A DNA stretch of 35,599 nt from Betaproteobacteria bacterium (lineage in GTDB: Bacteria; Pseudomonadota; Gammaproteobacteria; Burkholderiales; CAIKXV01). The translations under genes and the position numbers were made by a program. The notes under the pieces are model-generated. The model was given only the letters and a program-made list of their open reading frames with translations, was not told the origin of the DNA and did no database searches. The stretch's first letter is position 1. The number at the start of each line of letters is the position of its first letter. Positions 1-11,759 of the stretch are shown here, piece by piece. The stretch is from the NCBI GenBank assembly GCA_947458835.1, contig CANHBC010000011.1:1-35599 (forward strand), in the 5' to 3' direction.

Positions 1-999
<999 letters not shown>

Positions 1000-1063
1000 C
1001 GGGGTTCTCCGGTTGAGAGGGGTGTGTCCAACGTGCAACGAAAATGGCTTCGGCTTGCCTTTA

Positions 1064-1079
1064 AGCAGGGTCCATGCCA
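1064..1079 (-). promoter_or_regulatory. sigma54 (-24/-12) promoter for porin-glnK
   Basis: Minus strand TGGCATGGACCCTGCT matches TGGCACR-N4-TTGCW with correct GG/GC spacing; about 65 nt upstream of the porin start. Confidence 0.72.
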
Positions 1080-1460
1080 GCAGAAAGCCCCGGCTTTGTC
1101 CGTACGTTGTCCCAGCGTTGTCATCCGGAAGGCATTGCCCGCCCGATTCCGTGCACCAATGCGGGGCATCAATGTTTGTTGATGCACTGCATCAGTGCCG
1201 GATCCTGGGGGTCGAGGCGGAGCGGTCCCGCCTCCCGCATCGTTCCGACTGTTCCGGGGGGGCGGGGGCGCGATTTCCCGGACGAATCCGGCGGCTGTTG
1301 CGATCGAGCAACAGCCGTGCATGTCGCCCCCGCCTCGCCGGCGGCGGAAACGCCCCCGAAACAGGGTTTTCCGGTGGCGTCGCCCTCGAGTGCCTTGCCT
1401 ATACTCGCGACATTGCCCTTTCCTTTGTCTCTTCCCTCCCTCCACTGCCGGAGCGCGTCG

Positions 1461-1739
1461 ATGATCAACCAGAGCACCCTCGATGACCTGTCGCGACGCC
1501 TGCGCGAACTGGTTGCCAGCAGCCCGGCGCAGGATGTCCAGCGCAACGTGCGCGCAGTGGTCGGCTCCGCCCTCCAGCGCATGGACCTCGTGACGCGCGA
1601 GGAATTCGACGTGCAGGCGGCGGTGCTGGCGCGTACCCGCGAGAAGCTCGAGGCGCTGGAAGCCCGCCTCGCCGTGCTGGAAGCCGGGGCAGGGGCGGCG
1701 GCGGCGAGCCCGGCGCGTCCGGTCGACCCGGCCGGCTGA
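1461..1739 (+). CDS. ubiK: UbiK family ubiquinone biosynthesis accessory factor (YqiC/BMFP domain)
   Basis: MINQSTLDDLSRRLRELVASSPAQDVQRNVRAVVGSALQRMDLVTREEFDVQAAVLARTREKLEALEARLAVLE: BMFP-type coiled-coil pattern; precedes yifB/comM. Confidence 0.88.
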   Translation: MINQSTLDDLSRRLRELVASSPAQDVQRNVRAVVGSALQRMDLVTREEFDVQAAVLARTREKLEALEARLAVLEAGAGAAAASPARPVDPAG

Positions 1740-1765
1740 ACGCCTCCGGAGTCCCGTGCCCTGCG

Positions 1766-1790
1766 GTAGCGCCAGCCTCCAGGCTGGCGC
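1766..1790. repeat. REP-like element: GTAG followed by palindrome GCGCCAGCCT-CC-AGGCTGGCGC
   Basis: Perfect 10-bp inverted repeat preceded by GTAG, in the ubiK-comM intergenic region. Confidence 0.5.
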
Positions 1791-1820
1791 GCGGCACCGC
1801 CACGTCCGGACCCCGCACAG

Positions 1821-3560
1821 ATGGACGATCCCGTCCCCCTTCCCCCCGCAACGGGTGCCAGCCCCCCCCTGGTCGTGCCGGATACGCCCGCAGGCACAGG
1901 GCCGGTGCGGTCCGTTGCGGCGCCGGTGGCCGTGCTGCGCAGTCGGGCGCTGATCGGCATGGAGGCGCCGCCGGTCAGCGTCGAGGTGTACCTCGCAAAC
2001 GGCCTGCCGTCGTTTGCGCTGGTCGGGCTGCCGGAAGCCGAGGTGCGCGAAGCGCGCGAGCGGGTACGCGCTGCGATCGCGAACAGCGGCTACGAATTTC
2101 CCGCGCGCCGGATCATCGTCAACCTGGCGCCGGCTGAACTGCCCAAGGAGAGCGGGCGCTTCGACCTGCCGATCGCGATCGGCATCCTCGTCGCTTCCGG
2201 ACAGCTGCGCCGTCCGCATTCGCCCGTCGGCGCTGGGGGCGGGGCCTGGCTGAACGCGCACGAGTTCGCCGGCGAACTGGCGCTGACCGGTGACCTGCGC
2301 CCGGTTCGCGGGGCGCTGGCAATGACCTGGTTCGCCGCGCGCGAGGGGCGTGCGTTCGTGCTCCCGGTCGCAAGCGCGCGGGAGGCTGCACTGGTCGAGG
2401 GCGCCCGGGTGCTGCCTGCAACCGACCTGGGCGCGGTCGTGCGCCATCTTTCGGGTGAGCGGCCGCTGGCCCCGGTCGAATGCGCGCGAGCCGTGGACCT
2501 CGACGACGGACGCGCGGACGGTAGCCGATCGCCCCGGGGCGTGGTCTTGATGGCGGGCCCTTCACCTGTCGCGGTCGTGCCGCCGGGCGGTGCCGATGGT
2601 CCCGCCACGGTCGAGGCCGCGCCCGACCTTTCCGATGTCTTCGGCCAGCCGCAGGCGCGGCGTGCGCTCGAACTGGCGGCAGCCGGCGGGCACAGCCTGC
2701 TGCTGGTCGGACCGCCCGGCACCGGCAAGACGATGCTGGCCTCCCGCCTGCCCGGACTGCTGCCGCCAATGACCGATGCCGAGGCGATCGAGTCCGCGGC
2801 GATGCAGTCGCTGGCCGACGGCGGCTTCGACGTACGCCGCTGGCGCCGCCGGCCTTTCCGGGCACCGCACCACACGGCCTCGGCTGTGGCGCTGGTCGGC
2901 GGTGGCAGCCTGCCTCGACCGGGCGAGATCTCGCTCGCCCTGCACGGTGTGCTCTTCCTGGACGAACTGACCGAGTTCGACCGTCGGGTGCTCGAAGTGC
3001 TGCGCGAGCCGCTGGAGAGCGGACGGATCACGATATCGCGCGCCACCCGGCAGGCCGAGTTCCCGGCCCGCTTCCAGTTCGTCGCCGCGATGAATCCCTG
3101 CCCGTGCGGCTACCTCGGCCATCCGTCGGCCCGATGCCAGTGCGGGCCGCTACAGATCGAACGCTACCGCCGCCGGCTGTCCGGGCCGTTGCTCGACCGC
3201 ATCGACGTCTCGCTCGAAGTGCCACCGGTTCCCGAGCGTGCCCTGCTGCAGGCCCCGCGCGGGGAGTCCAGCGCGACAGTGCGCGCGCGGGTCGTGCGGG
3301 CGAGGGCGCTGCAGCTGGCGCGCCAGGGGCGGCCGAACGCCCTGCTCGAGGCGGCCGACCTCGAGGCGCACTGCGCGCTGGATGCCGCCGGGCTGGCGCT
3401 GGTCCGGCGCGCACTCGACCGATTCTCGCTGTCGGCGCGTGCCTGGCAGCGCATCCGGCGCGTCGCGCGCACGATCGCCGACCTCGAAGGCGCGGGCGCG
3501 ATCGCCGCGGCGCATGTGGCCGAGGCGATACAGCTCCGGCGTTTCGACCGCGGCACCTGA
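1821..3560 (+). CDS. comM: YifB/ComM family Mg-chelatase-like AAA+ ATPase (start may be an internal GTG near AVLRSRALIG)
   Basis: VEVYLANGLPSFALVGLPEAEVREARERVRAAIANSGYEFPARRIIVNLAPAELPKESGRFDLPIA; Walker A GPPGTGKTM; MNPCPCGYLGH. Confidence 0.92.
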   Translation: MDDPVPLPPATGASPPLVVPDTPAGTGPVRSVAAPVAVLRSRALIGMEAPPVSVEVYLANGLPSFALVGLPEAEVREARERVRAAIANSGYEFPARRIIVNLAPAELPKESGRFDLPIAIGILVASGQLRRPHSPVGAGGGAWLNAHEFAGELALTGDLRPVRGALAMTWFAAREGRAFVLPVASAREAALVEGARVLPATDLGAVVRHLSGERPLAPVECARAVDLDDGRADGSRSPRGVVLMAGPSPVAVVPPGGADGPATVEAAPDLSDVFGQPQARRALELAAAGGHSLLLVGPPGTGKTMLASRLPGLLPPMTDAEAIESAAMQSLADGGFDVRRWRRRPFRAPHHTASAVALVGGGSLPRPGEISLALHGVLFLDELTEFDRRVLEVLREPLESGRITISRATRQAEFPARFQFVAAMNPCPCGYLGHPSARCQCGPLQIERYRRRLSGPLLDRIDVSLEVPPVPERALLQAPRGESSATVRARVVRARALQLARQGRPNALLEAADLEAHCALDAAGLALVRRALDRFSLSARAWQRIRRVARTIADLEGAGAIAAAHVAEAIQLRRFDRGT

Positions 3561-3607
3561 GGCCCGCGCGTCCTGCCGGCCGGTGCCCGTGGTGGTAGCC
3601 TCGGCGA

Positions 3608-3623
3608 GCGGGCGTTCGCCCGC
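3608..3623. terminator. Putative hairpin downstream of comM
   Basis: GCGGGCG-TT-CGCCCGC inverted repeat; no U-tract. Confidence 0.35.
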
Positions 3624-3652
3624 CGGATCCAGCCACACCCGACGAGTCCCCG

Positions 3653-4117
3653 ATGAACGATGAACTGCCACCGCGCGCTTCGCTCAAGCATGCACGCACC
3701 GATGCCGCCAACCCGGACTTCCGGGTGCGCTACCTGAACTCCGCCGACCTCTGGAGCGCGCCGCGCCTGACGCAGGTGGTCGACGTGCGCCACGCCCGCA
3801 TGATCTATCTGTCCGGCCAGGCGCCGGCCGATGCCGGGTACAAGGTGGCCAGCCAGGACTTCCGCGAGCAGATGCACAAGGTGTTCGACAACATCGAGGT
3901 CGCACTGGCGGTCGCGGGTGCCACGCTTGCCGACATCGTCAAGACCACCACCTACCTCACCGACCTCGCCCACCGTGATGCCATGCGTGAGGTGCGCGGC
4001 CAGAGGCTCGGCCACCTGCAAGCCCCGCCAGCGAACACCGCGCTGGTCGTGGCGAGCCTGATCGAGCCGGAGTTCCTGGTGGAGATCGACGTGGTCGCAG
4101 CGGTGCCGCTGCGCTGA
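3653..4117 (+). CDS. RidA/YjgF/UK114 family protein
   Basis: [58 protein letters not shown]...[14 protein letters not shown]. Confidence 0.88.
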   Translation: MNDELPPRASLKHARTDAANPDFRVRYLNSADLWSAPRLTQVVDVRHARMIYLSGQAPADAGYKVASQDFREQMHKVFDNIEVALAVAGATLADIVKTTTYLTDLAHRDAMREVRGQRLGHLQAPPANTALVVASLIEPEFLVEIDVVAAVPLR

Positions 4118-4197
4118 GCACGCCGCGGCAGGCGGACCACCGGGCCGGCGGGGAAGCGCCGGGCAGGCAGGCGCGCACGCACCGGCCCCTGCTGCCG

Positions 4198-5376
4198 TTG
4201 CTGCTGGCCGGCCTGGCGACGATCGGGCCTTTCGCGATCGACACCTATCTGCCGTCGTTCCCGGCGATCGGGCGCGACTTCGCGGTCGACGAGCTGTACG
4301 TGCAGCAGACGCTGTCGGCCTATATGGGCTTCTTCGGCGTGATGACGCTGTTCCACGGGGCGCTGTCGGACTCGTTCGGCCGCCGGCCGGTGATCCTGCT
4401 CAACCTGCTGCTGTTCGTGGTCGCCTCGGTCGGCTGCGCGCTCGCGTCCAGCATCGATGCGCTGCTCGCCTGCCGGGCGCTGCAGGGGGTGTCCGCCGGT
4501 GCCGGCATTGTCGTCGGCCGGGCCATCATCCGCGACACCTACGACGGGCCGATGGCGCAGCGGCTGATGGCGCAGGTGACGATGCTGTTCAGCCTTGCTC
4601 CGGCGGTGGCACCGGTGATCGGTGGCCTGCTCGACATCGCGTTCGGCTGGCGCTCGATCTTCGTGTTCCTCATGGTGTTCGCGCTGCTGCTCTGGGCCGG
4701 CTGTGCCTGGAGCCTGCCGGAGACGCTGCCCCCGCAGGACCGCCAGCCGTTCCGCGCACGACCGCTGCTGGCGAGCTACCGGCAGGTGTTCGGCAGCCCG
4801 CGCTTCGCGATGCTTGCGCTGGCGGTGGCGTTCAACTTCGCCGGCTTCTTCATCTATGTCGTGTCCGCCCCGGCGGTGGTCTATCGCCACCTCGGCCTGT
4901 CGGCCACCGACTTCGCCTGGCTGTTCGTGCCCGGCATCAGCGGCGTGATGATCGGCGCCTGGCTGTCGGGGCGGCTCGCCGGCCGCGTGACGCCCGAGCG
5001 CACGGTGGCGCTGGGCTATGCGGTGATGACGGTTGCCGCGGTCGCGAGCGTCCTCTACCACCTGTCCTGGTCGCCGGGCGTGCCGTGGACCGTGCTGCCG
5101 CTGATGGTGTACTCGCTGGGCATGTCACTGGCGATGCCCAGCATCACCCTGCTGGCGCTGGACCTGTTCCCGCGCAACCGCGGCATGGCCGCCTCGGTGC
5201 AGGGCTTCACCCAGTCGATGTGCAACGCGCTGCTTGCAGGGGTGGTCTCGCCGCTGGTGGCCGGCACGCAGTTGTCCCTCGCCACGACCGCCGGGGTAGC
5301 GATGGTGCTGGGCGTGGCCTGCTGGCTCAACTACCTGCGGCTGGTGCGGCGCGACGGGGGCGTCACGACCGCGTGA
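4198..5376 (+). CDS. Bcr/CflA-type multidrug efflux MFS transporter (start uncertain; TTG at 4198 or upstream)
   Basis: [67 protein letters not shown]: Bcr/CflA signature motifs. Confidence 0.88.
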   Translation: MLLAGLATIGPFAIDTYLPSFPAIGRDFAVDELYVQQTLSAYMGFFGVMTLFHGALSDSFGRRPVILLNLLLFVVASVGCALASSIDALLACRALQGVSAGAGIVVGRAIIRDTYDGPMAQRLMAQVTMLFSLAPAVAPVIGGLLDIAFGWRSIFVFLMVFALLLWAGCAWSLPETLPPQDRQPFRARPLLASYRQVFGSPRFAMLALAVAFNFAGFFIYVVSAPAVVYRHLGLSATDFAWLFVPGISGVMIGAWLSGRLAGRVTPERTVALGYAVMTVAAVASVLYHLSWSPGVPWTVLPLMVYSLGMSLAMPSITLLALDLFPRNRGMAASVQGFTQSMCNALLAGVVSPLVAGTQLSLATTAGVAMVLGVACWLNYLRLVRRDGGVTTA

Positions 5377-5504
5377 CGCGGCCAGACGACGCTCGGCACG
5401 CTGTACCCCGGCAGGGCGGCCCGGGGGTGCATGCTAGGATCGAAGGTTCGTCCAATCCACCGCCTGTGCGCCCGTGCGCCGGGCGAAAAGGATCCTTCCC
5501 CGCC

Positions 5505-8500
5505 ATGTCCCTTCCCGAATCCGAGATCTTCGACACCCTCCGCCACCAGCTTGCCCGGCGCATCCTGATCCTCGACGGAGCGATGGGCACGATGATCCAG
5601 CGCTACCGGCTCGGTGAGGCGGAGTATCGCGGCGAGCGCTTCGCCGATTTCGGGCACGACGTGAAGGGCAACAACGAGCTGCTCGTGCTGACCCAGCCGC
5701 ACGTGATCCAGGAGATCCACGAGCAATACCTCGCGGCCGGCGCGGACATCATCGAGACGAACACCTTCGGTGCGACCACCGTCGCCCAGGGCGACTACCA
5801 CATGGAACATCTCGTCCACGAGATGAACGTGGCCGCCGCACGGCTGGCGAAGGCCGCCTGCGCGAAGCACTCGACGCCCGAGCGGCCGCGCTTTGCCGCC
5901 GGCGCCTTCGGCCCGACCCCCAGGACCGCCTCGATCTCCCCCGACGTCAACGACCCGGGCGCACGCAACGTCACCTTCGACGAACTGGTCGCGGCCTACC
6001 TCCAGCAGGCCCGTGCGCTGGTCGAGGGTGGCGTCGACCTGTTCCTGGTCGAGACCATCTTCGACACGCTCAACGCTAAGGCTGCGCTGTTCGCGATCGA
6101 CGCCTTCTTCGAGGAGCATGGCTCACGCCTGCCGGTGATGATCTCCGGCACGGTCACCGATGCCTCCGGCCGCATCCTCTCGGGGCAGACGGTCGAGGCA
6201 TTCTGGAACTCGGTGCGCCACGCCAACCCGATCACCATCGGCCTGAACTGCGCGCTCGGCGCCACGCTGATGCGGCCTTACGTCGAAGAGCTGTCGAAGG
6301 TCTGCGACACGAACATCTGCATCTACCCGAACGCCGGCCTGCCCAACCCGATGAGCGACACCGGCTTCGACGAGACGCCCGACATCACCTCGTCGCTGGT
6401 ACGCGAGTTCGCCGAGAGCGGCTTCGTGAACATCGCCGGCGGCTGCTGCGGCACCACGCCCGACCACATCGGCGCGATCGCCCGCCAGCTCGAAGGCATC
6501 CGGCCACGCGCCATCCCTGCGCCCGACCGGAAGATGCGGCTGTCCGGCCTCGAGGCGTTCAACATCGACGAGTCGTCGCTGTTCGTGAACGTGGGCGAGC
6601 GCACCAACGTCACCGGCTCGAAGGCCTTCGCTCGGCTGATCCTGAACGAGCAGTACGACGACGCACTCGCGGTCGCCCGCCAGCAGGTCGAGAACGGCGC
6701 GCAGGTGATCGACATCAACATGGACGAGGCGATGCTCGATTCGAAGGCGGCGATGGTCCGCTTCCTGAACCTCGTCGCCTCCGAGCCTGATATCTCGCGC
6801 GTGCCGCTGATGATCGATTCCTCCAAGTGGGAAGTGATCGAGGCCGGCCTCAAGTGCGTCCAGGGCAAGCCGATCGTCAACTCCATCAGCATGAAGGAGG
6901 GCGAGGCCGAGTTCCTGCGCCAGGCGAAGCTCTGCCGGCGCTACGGCGCCGCAGTGATCGTCATGGCCTTCGACGAGAAGGGCCAGGCCGATACGTACGA
7001 GCGCAAGGTCGAGATCTGCGAGCGCGCCTACCGTCTGCTGGTCGACCGGGTCGGCTTCCCCCCGGAAGACATCGTGTTTGACCCCAACATCTTCGCGATC
7101 GCCACCGGCATCGAGGAGCACAACAACTACGGCGTCGACTTCATCCAGGCGACCAAGTGGATCCGCGACAACCTGCCGTTCGCGAAGGTGAGCGGGGGCG
7201 TGTCGAACGTGAGCTTCAGCTTCCGCGGCAACGACCCGGCGCGCGAGGCGATCCACACCGTGTTCCTGTACCACGCGATCCGCAACGGCATGACCATGGG
7301 CATCGTCAACGCCGGCATGGTCGGCGTCTACGATGACCTCGCGCCGGAACTGCGCGAGCGGGTCGAGGACGTCGTGCTCAACCGGCGTCCCGATGCCACC
7401 GAGCGGATGATCGAGTTCGCCGGCACGCTGAAGGCCGGCGGCGCGAAGCAGGAGCAGAGCCTCGAGTGGCGCGAGCAGGACGTCGATGCGCGGCTCGCGC
7501 ACGCGATGGTCCATGGCATCACCCAGTGGATCGTCGAGGACACCGAGGAAGCGCGCGCGCGCATCGCGGATCGTGGCGGCCGCCCGATCGAGGTGATCGA
7601 AGGCCCGCTGATGAACGGCATGAACATCGTGGGCGACCTGTTCGGCGCCGGCAAGATGTTCCTGCCGCAGGTGGTCAAGTCCGCGCGCGTGATGAAGCAG
7701 GCGGTCGCCCACCTCGTGCCCTACATCGAGGCCGAGAAGGCGCTGTCCGGCGACAGCAAGCCCAAGGGCAAGATCCTGATCGCCACCGTCAAGGGAGACG
7801 TGCACGACATCGGCAAGAACATCGTGTCGGTGGTGCTCCAGTGCAACAACTACGAGGTGGTGAACATGGGCGTGATGGTTCCCGCCCAGCAGATCCTCGA
7901 CAAGGCGCGCGAAGAGAAGGTCGACATCATCGGCCTGTCCGGCCTGATCACGCCGTCGCTGGAAGAGATGGGCCATGTCGCGCGCGAGATGGAACGGCAG
8001 GGCTTCACCCAGCCGCTGCTCATCGGCGGTGCGACTACCTCGCGCACGCACACGGCCGTGAAGATCGCACCGGGCTACACGCGCGGCCCGACCGTCTGGG
8101 TGCCGGATGCCTCGCGCAGCGTCGCGGTCTGCACCAACCTGCTGTCCGAGGACGAGGTCGTGCGCCGCACCTACCTCGACGAGCTGCGACAGGACCAGGA
8201 GAAAGTGCGCGAGCAGCACGCTAACAAGCGTGGCCCGGAGCTGATCCCGCTGGCGCGCGCCCGCGCCAACCTGCAGCCGTTCGACTGGCGAGCCTACGTG
8301 CCGCCCAGGCCCGGCTTCACCGGCGTGCGCCAGCTGAAGAACGCCGACCTCGCCGAGATCGCCCAGTACATCGACTGGGGTCCGTTCTTTCAGACGTGGG
8401 ACCTCGCCGGCCCGTACCCGAAGATCCTGGAGGACGAGGTCGTGGGCGAGGCCGCGCGCAACGTGTTCCGCGACGGCCAGGCGATGCTGAAGAAGGTGGT

Positions 8501-9236
8501 CGAGGGTCGCTGGCTCACCGCCAATGCGGTGTTGGCGCTGTACCCGGCCAACTCGGTCGGCGACGACATCGAGATCTACGCCGACGAGAATCGCGACCGC
8601 GTGCTCATGACCTGGCACAACCTGCGCCAGCAGAACCAGAAGCCCGATGGCAGGGCCAACCAGTGCCTGGCCGACTTCGTCGCGCCGAAGCAGAGCGGGA
8701 TCGCCGACTATGTCGGCGCCTTCGCCTGTACCGCCGGCATCGGCATCGACAAGCACCTCGCCGAGTTCGAGAAGCGCAACGACGACTACGGCTCGATCAT
8801 GCTCAAGGCGATCGCCGACCGGATGGCCGAGGCGTTCACCGAGATGCTGCACAAGCGCGTGCGCAAGGATTTCTGGGGCTACGCGAAGGACGAGGCGCTG
8901 AACAATGCGCAGCTGATCGCCGAGCAGTACCGCGGGATCCGCCCGGCGCCCGGCTATCCGGCCTGCCCGGACCATACCGAGAAGCCTGCGCTGTTCGAAC
9001 TGCTCGGCGCGCCGGAGGTCGGGATCACCCTGACCGAGAGTCACGCGATGATGCCGGCCTCCTCGGTCAGCGGCTTCTACCTGTCGCACCCGGACGCGCA
9101 GTACTTCGCCGTGGGCAAGCTCAACCGCGATCAGGTCGAAGACTACGCCAGGCGCAAGGGACAGCCCATCGGGGATGCGGAGCGCTGGCTGGCGCCGAAC
9201 CTCGGCTACGAACCGGCGCTGGTCAAGGCCGCCTGA
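5505..9236 (+). CDS. metH: Methionine synthase, cobalamin-dependent, full length
   Basis: Homocysteine-, pterin-, cobalamin- ([11 protein letters not shown]) and AdoMet-activation ([19 protein letters not shown]) domains in one ORF; start [32 protein letters not shown]. Confidence 0.97.
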   Translation: MSLPESEIFDTLRHQLARRILILDGAMGTMIQRYRLGEAEYRGERFADFGHDVKGNNELLVLTQPHVIQEIHEQYLAAGADIIETNTFGATTVAQGDYHMEHLVHEMNVAAARLAKAACAKHSTPERPRFAAGAFGPTPRTASISPDVNDPGARNVTFDELVAAYLQQARALVEGGVDLFLVETIFDTLNAKAALFAIDAFFEEHGSRLPVMISGTVTDASGRILSGQTVEAFWNSVRHANPITIGLNCALGATLMRPYVEELSKVCDTNICIYPNAGLPNPMSDTGFDETPDITSSLVREFAESGFVNIAGGCCGTTPDHIGAIARQLEGIRPRAIPAPDRKMRLSGLEAFNIDESSLFVNVGERTNVTGSKAFARLILNEQYDDALAVARQQVENGAQVIDINMDEAMLDSKAAMVRFLNLVASEPDISRVPLMIDSSKWEVIEAGLKCVQGKPIVNSISMKEGEAEFLRQAKLCRRYGAAVIVMAFDEKGQADTYERKVEICERAYRLLVDRVGFPPEDIVFDPNIFAIATGIEEHNNYGVDFIQATKWIRDNLPFAKVSGGVSNVSFSFRGNDPAREAIHTVFLYHAIRNGMTMGIVNAGMVGVYDDLAPELRERVEDVVLNRRPDATERMIEFAGTLKAGGAKQEQSLEWREQDVDARLAHAMVHGITQWIVEDTEEARARIADRGGRPIEVIEGPLMNGMNIVGDLFGAGKMFLPQVVKSARVMKQAVAHLVPYIEAEKALSGDSKPKGKILIATVKGDVHDIGKNIVSVVLQCNNYEVVNMGVMVPAQQILDKAREEKVDIIGLSGLITPSLEEMGHVAREMERQGFTQPLLIGGATTSRTHTAVKIAPGYTRGPTVWVPDASRSVAVCTNLLSEDEVVRRTYLDELRQDQEKVREQHANKRGPELIPLARARANLQPFDWRAYVPPRPGFTGVRQLKNADLAEIAQYIDWGPFFQTWDLAGPYPKILEDEVVGEAARNVFRDGQAMLKKVVEGRWLTANAVLALYPANSVGDDIEIYADENRDRVLMTWHNLRQQNQKPDGRANQCLADFVAPKQSGIADYVGAFACTAGIGIDKHLAEFEKRNDDYGSIMLKAIADRMAEAFTEMLHKRVRKDFWGYAKDEALNNAQLIAEQYRGIRPAPGYPACPDHTEKPALFELLGAPEVGITLTESHAMMPASSVSGFYLSHPDAQYFAVGKLNRDQVEDYARRKGQPIGDAERWLAPNLGYEPALVKAA

Positions 9237-9238
9237 GC

Positions 9239-9272
9239 CTGCTGCCGGGCCGCATGGGCGGCCCGGCAGCAG
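9239..9272. terminator. Strong hairpin between convergent metH and His-rich gene
   Basis: Perfect 15-bp stem CTGCTGCCGGGCCGC-ATGG-GCGGCCCGGCAGCAG. Confidence 0.65.
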
Positions 9273-9283
9273 CCGGCACTGCA

Positions 9284-9868
9284 CTACATCGCAGCCGGTG
9301 CTGCTGGTGCGGTCGGCGCCGCGGGCGAGGGTACCGGCCCTGCCTGTCCGCGCGGATCGGCATGCATGCCTTCACGCATGCCGCCGCGCATGGCTCCACC
9401 GTGGCCGTGATGCCGTTCGCGCGGATGCATCACGGGCAGCGTGACGCCGCGCTCCTTCGCGCGCTGCTCCAGTTCCGCGCGGCGGCTGGCCATCAGTTGC
9501 GCCCGCTGTTCCGGCGTCGCCGCACGCATCTTCTCGCGGAACGCGGTGCGCTCCTCCGGGGTGGTCAGCTTGTCCATTGCGGCGCGCCGTGCCTGGCGGT
9601 CCGCGTCGGCCATGCGCTCGTTGCCATGGCGGCCTGCATGCCGACCGCCGTGCCCGCGATGTTCCCCGTGCCCGGCTCGCGGGCCGTGGGTGCCGTCCGC
9701 GTGGTGCCGTCCGCGCGGCCCGTGTCGGCCCTGGGCGGATGGCGGCGAGACAGACGGATCATCGGGTGCGCTGGGGAAGGGAGCTTGCGCATGGGCGAGG
9801 GCGATCGATGCGCCCAGCGCGATTCCGATGCCGGTGGTGGCGAGCAGCGATTTCAGGGTGGTCTTCAT
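9284..9868 (-). CDS. Secreted His-rich protein with LTxxQ/Spy-like helical core
   Basis: Signal peptide MKTTLKSLLATTGIGIALGASIALAHAQA; HGPRGRHHADGTHGPRAGHGEHRGHGGRHAGRHG; LTTPEERTAFREKMRAATPEQRAQLMASRRAELEQRAKERG. Confidence 0.65.
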   Translation of the reverse strand: MKTTLKSLLATTGIGIALGASIALAHAQAPFPSAPDDPSVSPPSAQGRHGPRGRHHADGTHGPRAGHGEHRGHGGRHAGRHGNERMADADRQARRAAMDKLTTPEERTAFREKMRAATPEQRAQLMASRRAELEQRAKERGVTLPVMHPRERHHGHGGAMRGGMREGMHADPRGQAGPVPSPAAPTAPAAPAAM

Positions 9869-10067
9869 CCGGGTTCTCCCGTCAGGTCGGACGCCAGGAA
9901 CATCCCGGCGCCACCCCTGCCGGTGCCCGGTCCTGGAATGGCCGTGACGGCAGGGTGTACGGTGCCCATTGCACCACCCTGATGTAAGCCAATGATGTCT
10001 GGCACCCGCACAGGTGTTTCAATCTGTAGCGTTCCGGTGCCCGGTCGACGGGCGAAGCGGGGACCGC

Positions 10068-11018
10068 TCAGCAGTCCGGGTCGGCGCTGTTGCGGGCGTC
10101 CGTCTCCGGTACATCCACCTCCACCTCCTCCGCCGCCGCCTGCGCGGTCGGTGCGGCGAGCATCGCTGCGCGCGAGGCTGGCGTCTCCAGGCTGATGCGA
10201 CCGAGCGCCCCACTGCGGTAGTCGTTGAGCAGCGCGAGCGCTGCCTTCTCGCGGTCCGGGACGCCACCCTTGAGCACGAAGCCGCGCCGGGCGGCGATCG
10301 CGTCGATCAGCGCCGGGCCGTCCATTCCCGCCGGGTCGAAACGGTAGCGCGCCCGCAGCAGGCTGGGGTAGCGCGCGGCCAGCCGTTCGCCGAGGAAGTT
10401 CGCCACCTCCTCGTCGATGTACGCATTGACCCCGACCGCATGGCTCGCGGCGAGCATCAGGCCGTCGTCCGGGTGCTCGATGCGCGGCCAGAGCAGGCCA
10501 GGGGTGTCGAACAGCACCAACTGGTCGGACACGTCGATCCGTTGCTGGCTCTTGGTCACCGCCGGCTCGTCGCCGACGTTGGCCACCCGGCGCCGGGCCA
10601 GCGCATTGATCAGAGTCGACTTGCCGACGTTCGGTATCCCCATCACCATCAGGCGCAGGGGCTTGAGCGCGTTGTCCCGGTGAGGGGCGAGTTCCAGCGC
10701 GAGCCGGGGCAGCTTGGCCACGTCCGAGGGCTTGCGGCAGCTCAGCGCCACCGCCTTCACACGGTCGCCCTTCGCGGCGGCATCGACCAGCGCGCGCATC
10801 CAGGCGGCAGTCGCCTGCGGGTCGGCAAGGTCCGCCTTGTTCAGTACCTTCAGGCAGGGGCGCTGCCGGTGCCGGCGCAGCGCGTCGATCATCGGGTTGC
10901 TGCTGGCGCCAGGCAGGCGGGCATCGACCACCTCGACCACGAGGTCTACCTTGGCCAGCGTCTCCGCAGCCTTCTTGCGGGCGCTGGCCATGTGGCCTGG
11001 GAACCATCCGATCGACAT
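10068..11018 (-). CDS. rbgA: Ribosome biogenesis GTPase YlqF/RbgA
   Basis: MSIGWFPGHMASARKK; circularly permuted GTPase motifs NKADL, GIPNVGKSTLIN, DTPGLL. Confidence 0.93.
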   Translation of the reverse strand: MSIGWFPGHMASARKKAAETLAKVDLVVEVVDARLPGASSNPMIDALRRHRQRPCLKVLNKADLADPQATAAWMRALVDAAAKGDRVKAVALSCRKPSDVAKLPRLALELAPHRDNALKPLRLMVMGIPNVGKSTLINALARRRVANVGDEPAVTKSQQRIDVSDQLVLFDTPGLLWPRIEHPDDGLMLAASHAVGVNAYIDEEVANFLGERLAARYPSLLRARYRFDPAGMDGPALIDAIAARRGFVLKGGVPDREKAALALLNDYRSGALGRISLETPASRAAMLAAPTAQAAAEEVEVDVPETDARNSADPDC

Positions 11019-11194
11019 TGCTGGACCTGCTTTCCTGTGGGCGACCCGGACGCGAGCCTATCATTGAGTATCATCGTCGCCCAACCGACGCCCGGGATGG
11101 GCGCGCACGAGCCGACATCGGCATCGGCACCGCGTCCAGAGCGGGGCGGCCGAAGCAGATGTCCAGTATCTGTCAAACGGGAGACGCATACGCA

Positions 11195-11692
11195 ATGAAG
11201 TCGCTGGAACTGATGGTCGAACGCATCATCCTCGCCAGCCGCTGGATCCTGGTCGTCTTCCTGCTGGGGCTCGCGGCCGCGCTGGGCGTCTATGCGGTGT
11301 CGTTCCTGTACAAGTTCGCCAAGGTCGCCGAGGGGATATTCACGCTCACCGACGCGGAGATGATCCTCGCCATGCTGGCGATGATCGATTCCGCGCTGGT
11401 CGCCAGCCTGATCGTGATGGTGATGATCTCCAGCTACGAGAATTTCGTCAGCCGCTTCGACAGGGGCGGCGAGGACGTATCGTTCCTCGGCAAGCTCAAT
11501 GCCGGCAGCCTGAAGATCAAGGTCGCCTCCTCGATCGTGGCGATCTCGTCGATCCACCTTCTGCAGATATTCCTGAACTCCCCACATTACGATAACGAGA
11601 AGATAATGTGGGCCACGATCGTGCACCTTGCGTTCGTGGCTTCGGCGCTGATCCTCGGCTACCTCGAGCAGATCATGTCGAAGCTCAAGTAG
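11195..11692 (+). CDS. TIGR00645/YqhA family integral membrane protein
   Basis: MKSLELMVERIILASRWILVVFLLGLAAALGVYAVSFLYKF ... DSALVASLIVMVMISSYENFVSRFD ... ISSIHLLQIFLN. Confidence 0.88.
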   Translation: MKSLELMVERIILASRWILVVFLLGLAAALGVYAVSFLYKFAKVAEGIFTLTDAEMILAMLAMIDSALVASLIVMVMISSYENFVSRFDRGGEDVSFLGKLNAGSLKIKVASSIVAISSIHLLQIFLNSPHYDNEKIMWATIVHLAFVASALILGYLEQIMSKLK

Positions 11693-11705
11693 CCAGCCCC
11701 GGGCC

Positions 11706-11726
11706 GGCAGCAATGGCATCGCTGCC
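11706..11726. terminator. Putative hairpin downstream of YqhA-like gene
   Basis: GGCAGC-AATGGCATC-GCTGCC. Confidence 0.3.
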
Positions 11727-11759
11727 CCGGACAGTGGGCAGACCCAAGGAGGAAACACC

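Noticed and set aside
5377-5504. Possible cobalamin/SAH/SAM riboswitch upstream of metH
   Set aside because: Only about 128 nt and I could not find B12-box or SAH-riboswitch-like conserved cores. An Infernal/Rfam scan would be decisive.
6123-9284. 1053-aa minus-strand ORF opposite metH
   Set aside because: Antisense shadow of a full-length conserved MetH in high-GC DNA; composition ([12 protein letters not shown] runs) shows no family signature.
11581-11612. CCCACATTA-N14-TAATGTGGG inverted repeat
   Set aside because: Lies inside the YqhA-like coding sequence (NSPHYDNEKIMW); probably coincidental to codon usage, though locally AT-rich.
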